Positions 42,178 to 50,152 of a stretch of 64,000 nucleotides of DNA are shown here, piece by piece. This DNA comes from Yinghuangia aomiensis. GTDB lineage: Bacteria > Actinomycetota > Actinomycetes > Streptomycetales > Streptomycetaceae. The notes under the pieces are model-generated. The model searched no databases. It saw only the letters and a list, made by a program, of their open reading frames with translations, and was not told the DNA's origin. Location of the stretch: contig NZ_BAABHS010000023.1 in the NCBI RefSeq assembly GCF_039542225.1, positions 83,448 through 147,447 on the forward strand, written 5' to 3'. How positions within the stretch are numbered: position 1 is the first letter of the stretch; each line of letters starts with the position of its first letter. The position numbers and the translations under genes are program-made.

Positions 42178-43269
42178 GTGACCGACGCGTGCGAGCCGCT
42201 CGCGGCCGAGCCTGCCGAGCGTCTCCTCGCCCTCGCCGCCGCGCATCCCTCGCCGGCGGCCCGGGCCGATCTGCTCGCCGTCCTGTCCTGTGTGGTGCTG
42301 CCCGAGCAGTTGCGTCCGCGGCTGGCGGTGACGTTGATCGACGCGCTGTCCGACGCCGAGCCCGAGGTGTTTCCGGACCTGGTCCGGACCGCGGCGGGCA
42401 GCGACGCGCCCGCGGTGGTGATGTGGGTGCGCGCGTTCGCGGCGACCCCGGGCCCCCGTCGGCATGCGGCGCTCGAGGCGCTCGTGGACGTCGGCGACCC
42501 CGACGTGGGCATCGAACTCGAACACCTCATGCGCTCCCCCGACCCCGGCGACCGCCTCGTCGCCGCCCGGCTGACCCAGCGCCACACCCGCCGCGCCCCG
42601 CGTCTCCGCAACGGCGACACGATCCCTCCGCCGCCACCGCGCGAGGGCGCCGCCGAAGCCGCGCCCGAGACCCCGATCGAAGCCGCTCCCCGACCCGCCG
42701 CCGCCCTCCCCGGTCTCCCCGCCCTCACCACCCCCCTCGACGGTCCCCCCGCCCCACCCGACGACCCCTGGCGCCCCACCTACCACGGCATCCTCCGGGT
42801 GGTCGGCTCCCGCTGGTTCGAGCTGATGCAGCGTCATCCCCCGATCCACGCCACGTCGTTGCCCCCGGAGCGGCTCGGGCCGCTGCTGGTGGACCGGCTG
42901 TTGGACAGCGCGGTCGCGGCCGGTGCCGCGGAACCGCTGGAACTGCGGGAGTGGCCCGCGGAGATGCCGTCCGAGACCGCGGTGCGGCTGGCCCGATCGC
43001 TCAACGGCGCGTATCTGCCCGACCGGACCGGCCTGTTCCGCCGCTACCGGCTCGCCCGCCGCGGCGAGGGTCCGGATCTGGCCGTGTCGGCGCAGTCGTT
43101 GGCCGAGCTGGCCGGCGTCGGGGCGCCGGAGGCCGCCGTGACGGAGTTGCTGGGGCCGCTGCTGGCGGACGATCCCCACGAGTGCGCCGAGGCGGCGGCG
43201 TTCCTGCGCACCGCGCTCGAACAAGCCGCCGCGGCACGCAAACACCGGACACACCCCGCGCACACCTGA
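42178..43269 (+). CDS. HEAT-like helical repeat protein with a conserved C-terminal domain
   Basis: 363 residues. The N-terminal ~140 residues are HEAT-like helices (AERLLALAAAHPSPAARADLLAVLSCVVLPEQLRPRLAVTLIDALSD, PRRHAALEALVDVGDPDVGIELEHLMRSPDPGDRLVAARLTQ). A Pro/Ala linker (about 150-205) leads to a C-terminal alpha-helical domain (YHGILRVVGSRWFELMQRHPP, LGPLLVDRLLDSAVAAGAAEPLELREWPAEMPSETAVRLARSLNG). GTG 42178 with GGAGG six bases ahead decides the start. No family recognised. Convergent with the penicillin-binding protein gene across a strong terminator. Confidence 0.68.
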   Translation: MTDACEPLAAEPAERLLALAAAHPSPAARADLLAVLSCVVLPEQLRPRLAVTLIDALSDAEPEVFPDLVRTAAGSDAPAVVMWVRAFAATPGPRRHAALEALVDVGDPDVGIELEHLMRSPDPGDRLVAARLTQRHTRRAPRLRNGDTIPPPPPREGAAEAAPETPIEAAPRPAAALPGLPALTTPLDGPPAPPDDPWRPTYHGILRVVGSRWFELMQRHPPIHATSLPPERLGPLLVDRLLDSAVAAGAAEPLELREWPAEMPSETAVRLARSLNGAYLPDRTGLFRRYRLARRGEGPDLAVSAQSLAELAGVGAPEAAVTELLGPLLADDPHECAEAAAFLRTALEQAAAARKHRTHPAHT

Positions 43270-43329
43270 CACCGGCCACGGCCACCCCGCCCGAGCCCGG
43301 CCCGGGCCGGGCCGGCCCCACGACAATAA

Positions 43330-43365
43330 GCGGACGGCCCGCGGGTTTCCCCGCGGGCCGTCCGC
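43330..43365. terminator. Bidirectional intrinsic terminator
   Basis: Perfect 16-bp stem GCGGACGGCCCGCGGG / CCCGCGGGCCGTCCGC with a TTTC loop, between the convergent HEAT-like and penicillin-binding protein genes. Confidence 0.9.
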
Positions 43366-43386
43366 CGCAAAGCCGTTCAGCAGGGA

Positions 43387-45276
43387 TCAGATCGACGACA
43401 GGAACTTCTGCACGATCGGTCCCGCCGCCTTGCCGCCGGATTCGCCCTTCTCGACGAGCACCGCGACCGCGATGTCGTCCTTGAACGCGATCATCCAGCC
43501 GTTGGTCAGCACCTGGCCGCCTTCGCTGAACTCGGCGGTGCCGGTCTTGGCGCCGACGGTGCCCGGGAGGCCCTGGAGCATCTTGGCGGTGCCGCCCGCG
43601 ACGACGCTCTGCATGAGCGACTTGAGCTGCGCGGCCAGCGCCGGGTCGACCGGCTTGGCGGCGACGCGCTTGGGGGCCGGGTCGGTGACGATGATCGGCT
43701 GGTTGAACGTGCCGGAGTCGACCGTGGCGGCGACCGAGGCCATGACGAGCGGGCTGGCCTGGACCTTGCCTTGGCCGATCATCGACGCGGCCTTCTCGTT
43801 CTCGCTCGCGGCCGCCGGGACGGAGCCGTCGAAGGTGCCGGCGCCGACGTCCCACTGCTGGCCGATGCCGAACACGTCGTTCGCGACCTTGGTGAGCGAG
43901 TCCGCCTGGAGCTTGTCCCGCTGGCTGATGAAGCCGGTGTTGCAGGACTGCTGGAAGTCGGTGCCGAAGTTGGCGCCGGGGATCGGCGCAAGGCCGTCGT
44001 AGTTCTTGAACGTCTGGCCGTTCACGACGACGGTGTTGTCGCACGCCGCCGGGTCGTTCGGCTTGAGGCCGGCCTGGATGAGCGCCGCGGCGGTGACCGT
44101 CTTGAACGTCGAGCCCGGCGCGTAGTGGCCGTTGAAGGCTCGGTTGTCGCCGGTCGCCGGGTTGTTCGCGACGGCGCGGATCTCGCCGGTCTTGGCGTCG
44201 ATGGCGACGATCGCGGCGTTCTTGTCGAGGCCGGTCATGGCCGCTTCGGCCTTGGACTGGAGGCCCTGGTCGATGGTCGTCTTGACCGCCGTGCCGGGCT
44301 TGCCCTGGATGTCGACGAGCGTGGCGACGTCGTTGCCGTTCGGGCCCTTGATGGTGAGCTTGGTGGTCGCGGTGCCGCCGAGCTGGGCCTGGTAGCGGGC
44401 CTGGAGGCCGCTGGTGCCGACCTGGTCGCCGGCCGCGGCGTTCTCGTAGCCGGGCTTGGCGAGGATCTCCGCGCTGGCGTCGCCGACGGAGCCGACGACC
44501 TGCTTGGCCGCGGTGGCGGTCTGCCGGGTCTGGTCGGCGATCTGCACGCCGGGCAGGTTCGCGAGCTTGGCGCGGGCCTGGCCTTCGTACACCTCGGTGC
44601 GGAGGCTGACCACGGGGACGGACTGGTTCGGGTCGGCCTTGGCGACCCGGTCCTTGAGCTTGGGCACGTCGACGTCGAAGACCGGGTCGCCGAGGGCGGC
44701 GTACACCTGGTCGGGCTGCGTCATCTTCGCGGGCCACAGCGAGATCGCCACGACCTTCGTGGCACCCGCCAGCGGCTTGCCGTCGCGGTCCAGGATCGGG
44801 GCGCGGTCGGGCGACTTGCGGGAGTTGGAGAACTTCGCGCCGTCGACGTACTGCGGGTGGATGATCGTGGACTGCCAGTGGACGAGCGTCTTGTCGTCCT
44901 TCTTCTGCACCGGCACCGCGGAGTCCCACTCCACGGGCGCCGTGACGCCCTGGACGGTGACCTTGGCGTGGTAGTTGAGGGTGGCGGGCTTGTCGCCGTC
45001 GCCCTTCTTGTAGTCCTTCGCCGTGTACTCGCCGGCCTTCAGCTGAAGCTGGTTGGCCGCGGCGGTGAGCCCCGCCGTCGCCTTGGCCGGGTCGTCGGTG
45101 AGTCCGGCGGCCTTGGCGATGTCGCCGGCCTGCCATGCGGCGAGGAAGTCCTGCGCGGTCTTCTGCGATTCGTCCTTGCCTCCGCCGCCGCTGCTGCAGC
45201 CGGAGAGCCCGATCGCGACCACCACGGACAGGGCCACCGGGACCGTCGCCCGCATCCGACGCCTTGACCTGCCCAC
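43387..45276 (-). CDS. Class B penicillin-binding protein (lipoprotein, MecA_N/NTF2-like N-domain)
   Basis: 629 residues. A lipoprotein signal (ATVPVALSVVVAIGLSGCSS, lipobox LSGC) is followed by an NTF2-like MecA_N domain (KTAQDFLAAWQAGDIAKAAGLTDDPAKATAGL), a dimerisation region (APILDRDGKPLAG) and a transpeptidase domain. Active-site motifs are complete: STFK in YAPGSTFKTVTAAA (about 388), SCN in FQQSCNTGFIS and KTG in VGAKTGTAEFSEGG (about 577). It would cross-link peptidoglycan at the outer face of the membrane. GTG 45276 with AGGAGG five bases upstream is the best start; an ATG seven codons in is possible. Confidence 0.93.
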   Translation of the reverse strand: MGRSRRRMRATVPVALSVVVAIGLSGCSSGGGGKDESQKTAQDFLAAWQAGDIAKAAGLTDDPAKATAGLTAAANQLQLKAGEYTAKDYKKGDGDKPATLNYHAKVTVQGVTAPVEWDSAVPVQKKDDKTLVHWQSTIIHPQYVDGAKFSNSRKSPDRAPILDRDGKPLAGATKVVAISLWPAKMTQPDQVYAALGDPVFDVDVPKLKDRVAKADPNQSVPVVSLRTEVYEGQARAKLANLPGVQIADQTRQTATAAKQVVGSVGDASAEILAKPGYENAAAGDQVGTSGLQARYQAQLGGTATTKLTIKGPNGNDVATLVDIQGKPGTAVKTTIDQGLQSKAEAAMTGLDKNAAIVAIDAKTGEIRAVANNPATGDNRAFNGHYAPGSTFKTVTAAALIQAGLKPNDPAACDNTVVVNGQTFKNYDGLAPIPGANFGTDFQQSCNTGFISQRDKLQADSLTKVANDVFGIGQQWDVGAGTFDGSVPAAASENEKAASMIGQGKVQASPLVMASVAATVDSGTFNQPIIVTDPAPKRVAAKPVDPALAAQLKSLMQSVVAGGTAKMLQGLPGTVGAKTGTAEFSEGGQVLTNGWMIAFKDDIAVAVLVEKGESGGKAAGPIVQKFLSSI

Positions 45277-45801
45277 GCACGCCTCCTGTTGCCACCAACC
45301 GCCGCGTCCCCGGCGGTATGTCTCCGCCACGCTACCCAACGGCGGCGCATGGTCGGTCGCCGGACGCAAACCGCGGACGTCTTGTGACCGAGCTGTTGAT
45401 GTTCTTATCCGACCTAGTACCGAGACGGCACGCGGCTTCGCGGCACGGCGTGGCCGGTCGGACACCCAGTGCACACGAAAGCGCCGGAACGCGGCCCGGA
45501 GCACCGGAAAATCCCAGGCAACTCCCGGGGAACTCCACACACCCGCCAAGTGGACGGCCAATTCGCCCGTTTCGGGCTTATCCCCGCAAATCCCCCCACA
45601 GGCATGCCGCATCGCGTGCGTGCCCTCCTCCCCACTGCGGATGCGCGGGGCGGCCCCTCATCCTCCCGCACGAAAACTGCTGCCGTGCGGAAACCAATGG
45701 GCGGGGTCACGCGTCGGATAAAGGCATGGGGCCGAACCGCGTGGTCCCGCTACTGACATCCGGTCGGGGAAATGCCGGTCGAGCAGGAGGAGAACGGGGC
45801 G
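45277..45801. other. 525-nt divergent intergenic region
   Basis: No credible gene; the small ORFs lack third-position G/C bias and the stretch is AT-richer than its surroundings. It should hold the promoters of the penicillin-binding protein gene (AT-rich patch near 45400-45420) and of the WhiB-like gene. No clear riboswitch or tRNA seen. Confidence 0.5.
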
Positions 45802-46086
45802 ATGGGGACCACGAGGATCGCCATTCCGACACCGCCTAGGTACGGGTGGCAGGAGGACGCGTCGTGCCGGGGCATGGACGCGGCGTTGTTCTTCGGAGAC
45901 GACCAGGAGCGTCCCGGGGAGCGCCGTGCCCGGGAGCGGGTCGCGAAGAAGGTGTGCATCAGCTGTCCGGTGCGGCGGCTGTGCCTGGACCACGCGTTGA
46001 CCGTGCCGGAGCGGCGCGGTGTGTGGGCCGGGATGGGCGAGACGGAGCGTGCGGCGCTGCTGCGGGAACGCGAACACGCGGCGTAG
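45802..46086 (+). CDS. WhiB-family iron-sulfur transcription factor
   Basis: 94 residues from ATG 45802, with ATG 45772 as an alternative (104 residues). The four cluster cysteines are in ASCRGMD and KVCISCPVRRLCLDHAL (C...CxxCxxxxxC), and the turn GVWAGMGETER is followed by a basic C-terminus RAALLREREHAA. WhiB proteins are small actinobacterial regulators binding a [4Fe-4S] cluster and the primary sigma factor. AGGAGG lies about 11 nt ahead of ATG 45802. Which member of the family (WblE- or WblC-like) is not clear. Confidence 0.9.
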   Translation: MGTTRIAIPTPPRYGWQEDASCRGMDAALFFGDDQERPGERRARERVAKKVCISCPVRRLCLDHALTVPERRGVWAGMGETERAALLREREHAA

Positions 46087-46140
46087 CGGGCGGGCACCGC
46101 GTATCGGGGTGCCGGCGCGGGCGGATCCGGGCGTCGCGGG

Positions 46141-46160
46141 GGCGGCCGGGCAGGGCCGCC
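46141..46160. terminator. GC hairpin between WhiB-like and phosphoribosyltransferase genes
   Basis: Arms GGCGGCC and GGCCGCC with a 6-nt loop, between the stops of two convergent genes. Confidence 0.4.
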
Positions 46161-46197
46161 GCGCCTGTGCCGCGTCGCTGCCGTGCCTGTGCGGCTT

Positions 46198-46788
46198 CTA
46201 TGCCGTCTCGTCGAGGTCGTCTTCGCGGACCAGGCCGCGGACGCCGAGCCGTTCGCCGACTTTGGATTCCGACGCGTCGACGATGACCGCGACGCCGGCC
46301 CACTCGGCGCCGGATTCGCCGACCATGCGGCGGACGGCGTTGGCCTGCGCGCCGGTTTCGATCCATTCGTCGACGAGGAGCACGCGGTCGCCGGGTCCGA
46401 AGAGGCGGCGCGGGGCGACGAGGGTGAGTCCGCCGTCCTGGTATTCGGGTGGGGTTTCGGCGCGCAGCATGGGGTCGTTGGCGTCGCGGCGGAGCGGGTC
46501 GCCGCTGGTGCGGTGGTCTTTGCGGATTTCGACGAAGCCGACGCCGAGGTGCAGGGCGGTGAGCGGGCCGAGGACGAGTCCGCGGGTTTCGATGCCGGCG
46601 ACGACGGTCGGGGCGGGGGTGCCCGGCGGGTCGGCGTGGAGTCCGGCGAGGGCGGGGCCGAGGAGGCGCAGGACTTCGGCGTCGCGCCACCAGCCGGACA
46701 GGTCGGCGAATATTCCTCCGGGCGTTTCCCGCCAGGCGAAGGTCTCCTTGAGCCGCTGGACGACCCGCTGACGGTCGGTCACGCCCAT
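46198..46788 (-). CDS. Type I phosphoribosyltransferase (adenine/xanthine PRT-like)
   Basis: 196 residues. The PRPP-binding loop is RVLLVDEWIETGAQANAVRRMV (the VLLVDDxxxTG motif with DE-W-I-E-T-G), preceded by APTVVAGIETRGLVLGPLTALHLGVGFVEIRK, the usual G-I-E-x-R-G block of adenine phosphoribosyltransferases. Purine salvage is the likely role; substrate base is unconfirmed. ATG 46788 chosen, MGVTDRQRVVQRLKETFAWRE. It lies 56 nt beyond the metallopeptidase gene on the same strand. Confidence 0.82.
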   Translation of the reverse strand: MGVTDRQRVVQRLKETFAWRETPGGIFADLSGWWRDAEVLRLLGPALAGLHADPPGTPAPTVVAGIETRGLVLGPLTALHLGVGFVEIRKDHRTSGDPLRRDANDPMLRAETPPEYQDGGLTLVAPRRLFGPGDRVLLVDEWIETGAQANAVRRMVGESGAEWAGVAVIVDASESKVGERLGVRGLVREDDLDETA

Positions 46789-46844
46789 GTCCTCCCGATT
46801 GCCCCCGATGTCATCGACCGGGCAAGGCTACCGGTCGGACAAAG

Positions 46845-48755
46845 TCACACGACACGGAACACCGGGCCGCGCGGGGTGAACGGCAGGCGGGCGCCTTGGG
46901 GGACGAGGAAGGCGTGTTCGCGGCGGACGACGACGCGGTCGCACGCGGCGTCGGTGATGACGAGGACCGGTCCGTCGGCGGGGAAGTCGTCGGCGCGTTG
47001 CAGGAGATCGATGCCGGGTTGCAGGACGGTGCCGCCGCGGCCGCGGATGCGGACGCGGGTGGCGATCTCTTCGACGGGGAGGTAGCCGGCGTCGTAGGCG
47101 GCGGCGTCGCAGAACACGACGCGGGCGCGCGGCACGTCGCGGGCGGCGGCGTAGGAGGCGATGGCGCCGAGGGCTTTGCCGAGGAGTTCGCGGTCCATCG
47201 ATCCGGAGGTGTCGAGGACGACGCCGAAGGTGCATTGCGCGACGAGTTCTTCGGGGAGGACGCGGCCGGGGCGGGGGACGCCGGGGGTGGCGGCTTGGCG
47301 GCGGGAGGCGCGGGCGTAGGAGCGGCGCGCTTCGGGGGTGCGGACGTGTTCGTCGAACCAGCGGGCGAGTCTCGCGTCCCAGGCGAGGGGCGGGTGTTCG
47401 AGGGCGCGGATTTCCTCGACGAGTCCGGCGGGGACGAGGCCGCGGCCGTGGTCGTGGTAGGCGAGGCCCGTGGAGAGGGCGCGGCGGTAGAACGCGTCGA
47501 GGTCGACGGCGTCGCGCGGGGCGCCGGGGCGGTCCCAGGGTGCGGGGGCGGCGGGCCGGCGGTCGCGGGCGCGGGTGCCGCGCCGGTCGGCGGCAGCCGG
47601 TTCGCACAGCCAGTCGCCGAGGACGTCGCCGGATTTGCCGCCGTGGGTGCGTCCGGCGAAGGTGCGGAGTTTGCGGGCGCGGCGCAGGTCGGTGACGAGG
47701 GTGTCGTAGACGGCTTCGGCGGACAGGCCGGTCAATCGGGGGTCGTGGAGGAGTCCTTCGGGCATGTCGCCGACGCCCATCTGCACGAGCCAGTCGTTGA
47801 TGACGAAGTCGCAGGCGATGTTGAAGAGTTCGGGGTCGCGGCCGGCGACGCGCCGGTCGTGGCCGAGGGCGGCGTGCAGCATTTCGTGGGCGAGGACGAA
47901 CCGCCATTCGGCTTGGGTGAGGGCGGCGTGGGGGTTGATGTAGATCTCGCCGGCGCGGGCGCTGACGGCGGCGATGGAGATGTCCCAGGCGCGGGCGGTC
48001 TCCGGGTCGTCGACGATCGTGAGTCCGGCGGCGAGTGCGCCGAGCAGGGGGTAGGAGGCGACGAACCAGTCGAGGGCCTTGTCCCAGGGGCCGCGGCGGG
48101 TTTTGCGTTGGACGCCGCCGGCTTGGTCGTGGGCTTTCTCCATGGCGTCCTGGGCGGTGCGGGCGAGGCCGCGGGCGAACAGGCCCGGCCAGTCGGTGTC
48201 CCAGGGTTCGGTGCCGGCGTGGTTGCGCGGGGCGGGGAGGTAGCGGATGCAGGGTTTTCCGGCGTTGGGGGTGAGGGCGCGGAGTTCGCGCGGGATGCCT
48301 TCCTCGGCCCAGCGGGCGGCGAGGGCGAGGACGTCGCCGGCGGGGAGTTCGGGCAGGTGGTAGAGCGGGACGCCGACGCGCACGGTGTCCCGGGCGAAGC
48401 GTTCGACGGCGACGCAGCACGCGACCGCGTAGGTGTCGGGGATGGCGGGTTCGCCGGGGCGGTCGAAACGGACTCCTGCTTCGCGGAGCCGGTCCGGGTC
48501 GAGATGGCCGAGGCCGAGGTGCAGCAGCATGTGGGTGACGATCCAGGCCCACTCCCCCGGGCGGCCGTCCTGGTAGGGGTTGTGCCGGATGCGGCCGGTC
48601 GAGGTGATCTGCGCCCAGTCGACGGGGTGTTCGGCCGGTTCGAAGGCCGTGGCGGCCATCAGGCCGAGCAGGATCGACTGGTCGGCCACGATGCGGGTGC
48701 CCGCTTCGCGGGCTTCGCGGCGGCGTTTCTCGAGTTCGTCGGGGCGGCGGGCCAC
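46845..48755 (-). CDS. DUF2201-type putative metallopeptidase with VWA-like domain
   Basis: 636 residues. An N-terminal metallopeptidase-like half carries WRFVLAHEMLHAALGHDRR (HEMLH zinc motif, about 290) and an upstream WAWIVTHMLLHLGLGHLDP that repeats the HxxxH pattern. The C-terminal VWA-like domain begins FGVVLDTSGSMDRELLGKALGAIASYAAAR (MIDAS DxSxS) and continues RARVVFCDAAAYDAGY and GGTVLQPGIDLL. Such proteins pair with MoxR-type ATPases. GTG 48755 begins 4 nt after the ATPase stop, so they are cotranscribed and probably form one complex. Role unknown. Confidence 0.85.
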   Translation of the reverse strand: MARRPDELEKRRREAREAGTRIVADQSILLGLMAATAFEPAEHPVDWAQITSTGRIRHNPYQDGRPGEWAWIVTHMLLHLGLGHLDPDRLREAGVRFDRPGEPAIPDTYAVACCVAVERFARDTVRVGVPLYHLPELPAGDVLALAARWAEEGIPRELRALTPNAGKPCIRYLPAPRNHAGTEPWDTDWPGLFARGLARTAQDAMEKAHDQAGGVQRKTRRGPWDKALDWFVASYPLLGALAAGLTIVDDPETARAWDISIAAVSARAGEIYINPHAALTQAEWRFVLAHEMLHAALGHDRRVAGRDPELFNIACDFVINDWLVQMGVGDMPEGLLHDPRLTGLSAEAVYDTLVTDLRRARKLRTFAGRTHGGKSGDVLGDWLCEPAAADRRGTRARDRRPAAPAPWDRPGAPRDAVDLDAFYRRALSTGLAYHDHGRGLVPAGLVEEIRALEHPPLAWDARLARWFDEHVRTPEARRSYARASRRQAATPGVPRPGRVLPEELVAQCTFGVVLDTSGSMDRELLGKALGAIASYAAARDVPRARVVFCDAAAYDAGYLPVEEIATRVRIRGRGGTVLQPGIDLLQRADDFPADGPVLVITDAACDRVVVRREHAFLVPQGARLPFTPRGPVFRVV

Positions 48756-48759
48756 GGGC

Positions 48760-49839
48760 CTACTTCCTCGCGCGGGCGGCGACCAGGCGCGGCATGTCCT
48801 GCGCGGCTTCGACGAGGAACCAGCCGGGCAGCCGCAGTTCCCCGTCGTCGCCTTCGGCGATGACGAGCTGGGCGATCTCCAGGGAGATTTCCGCCAGTTC
48901 CACCAGGAGCGCCTTGGCGCGGAACGCGAACTGGCGTACGGACGCGGACGCGTGCTTCCGGTCCGCGGGGAGTTCCTTGACCAGCCGGGCGCGGAACGTC
49001 TCGGCGAGGAAGTACAGCAGGTCGCGGTCGGCGGGCGCGGCGGGCCAGCGCGCGTCGCCCTTGAGGATCGCGTCGAGGCCGTAGGCGTTGCGGACGGTCT
49101 TGAGGTAGGCGAGGAACGCGGCGGCGTGCGTCGGGGTGAGCGTGCCGTAGGCGAGGAGGGCGACGGTGTCGGCGGCGTTCTCGCCGGTGAGCGTGTCGCC
49201 GTACGACGCGAGCGTGTCGGACAGCATGTGCCAGCTGCGCGGGGTGGAGAACGGCTCTTCGCTCTTCGGCGGGGCGCTCCACAGGTGGTCGGGGCGCTGG
49301 GTCAGGTATTCGACGATCCACGGGTGGATGCCGGACCGCATCGCCCACGCCAGCCAGTCGGCGGCCGACGCGCGCAAGTGGACGTGCACGAGGCGGTTCG
49401 CGAGCGCGGACGACATGGGGCGGGCGAGGGCGTTGTCGGTGGCGCGGTTCCCGGCGCCGATGACGACGGACCCGGCGGGCAGCTCGTACGAGCCGATGCG
49501 CCGGTCGAGGATGAGCGAGTAGAACGCCTTCTGGACATCGGGCGAGGCGGCGTTGAGTTCGTCGAGGAACAGGCAGTACGGCTCGTCGCGGGCGATCTGC
49601 TCCGGCGGGCAGAAGCGGCTGCGGCCGTCGGCTATCTGCGGGACGCCGATGAGGTCCTCGGGCGCGAGCTGGGTGCCCAGCAGCGACACGCAGTCGAAGC
49701 CCAGGCTCGCGGCGAACTCGCGGACCAGGGACGACTTTCCGATGCCGGGCGCACCCCACAGGAACACCGGCCGCACCACGGCCACATGGAGGAGCACCTC
49801 GGGCAGGTCGGCGGGGGTCACGGTGACGGCTGATTGCAC
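48760..49839 (-). CDS. MoxR-family AAA+ ATPase
   Basis: 359 residues. AAA+ elements: Walker A PVFLWGAPGIGKSSLVREFAAS, CVSLLGTQLAPEDLIGVP, Walker B YCLFLDELNAASPDVQKAFYSLILDRR, sensor region VVIGAGNRATDNALARPMSSALANRLVHVHL. MoxR-type ATPases act as chaperones for metal-ion-dependent VWA partners, here the next gene. ATG 49839 (MQSAVTVTPADLPEVLLHVA) chosen. No membrane segment. Confidence 0.9.
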   Translation of the reverse strand: MQSAVTVTPADLPEVLLHVAVVRPVFLWGAPGIGKSSLVREFAASLGFDCVSLLGTQLAPEDLIGVPQIADGRSRFCPPEQIARDEPYCLFLDELNAASPDVQKAFYSLILDRRIGSYELPAGSVVIGAGNRATDNALARPMSSALANRLVHVHLRASAADWLAWAMRSGIHPWIVEYLTQRPDHLWSAPPKSEEPFSTPRSWHMLSDTLASYGDTLTGENAADTVALLAYGTLTPTHAAAFLAYLKTVRNAYGLDAILKGDARWPAAPADRDLLYFLAETFRARLVKELPADRKHASASVRQFAFRAKALLVELAEISLEIAQLVIAEGDDGELRLPGWFLVEAAQDMPRLVAARARK

Positions 49840-50152
49840 GCGGGGGTTCCGTTTCGGGGCTGCGGAAATCGGGTGGGCGGACGCGGGTGTGGGGGAAATC
49901 GCGGGGAAGCGGCCGCACGTTCCGTACTGGCGTTCGAAAGACCCGAAATCGGGCGCGCCCGGGAGGGGACATGCGGCGCGAAGCGGGTCCAGGGTGGCGG
50001 GCGAGGCCGTACGATGTCACCCGGTTTTACTCCGGGTTACGTCTCCGGGCCCCGCCCCGGGCGTTGCTACCACCAACCGCGTGCACCGTCCTCTAACGTG
50101 TGTCCCAGACGACTTGATCACAGTTGCCGGACCAGGTAGGAGAGCGCTCCCG
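49840..50152. other. 313-nt divergent intergenic region
   Basis: Promoters of the MoxR-type operon and of the kinase gene must lie here. CGGGTTTTACTCCGGGTTACG (50030-50050) holds a short direct repeat of CGGGTT. No gene seen. Confidence 0.4.

Noticed and set aside
45469..45756. 95-codon ORF in the divergent region
   Set aside because: No coding bias and no ribosome site; non-coding region AT-richer than the genes.
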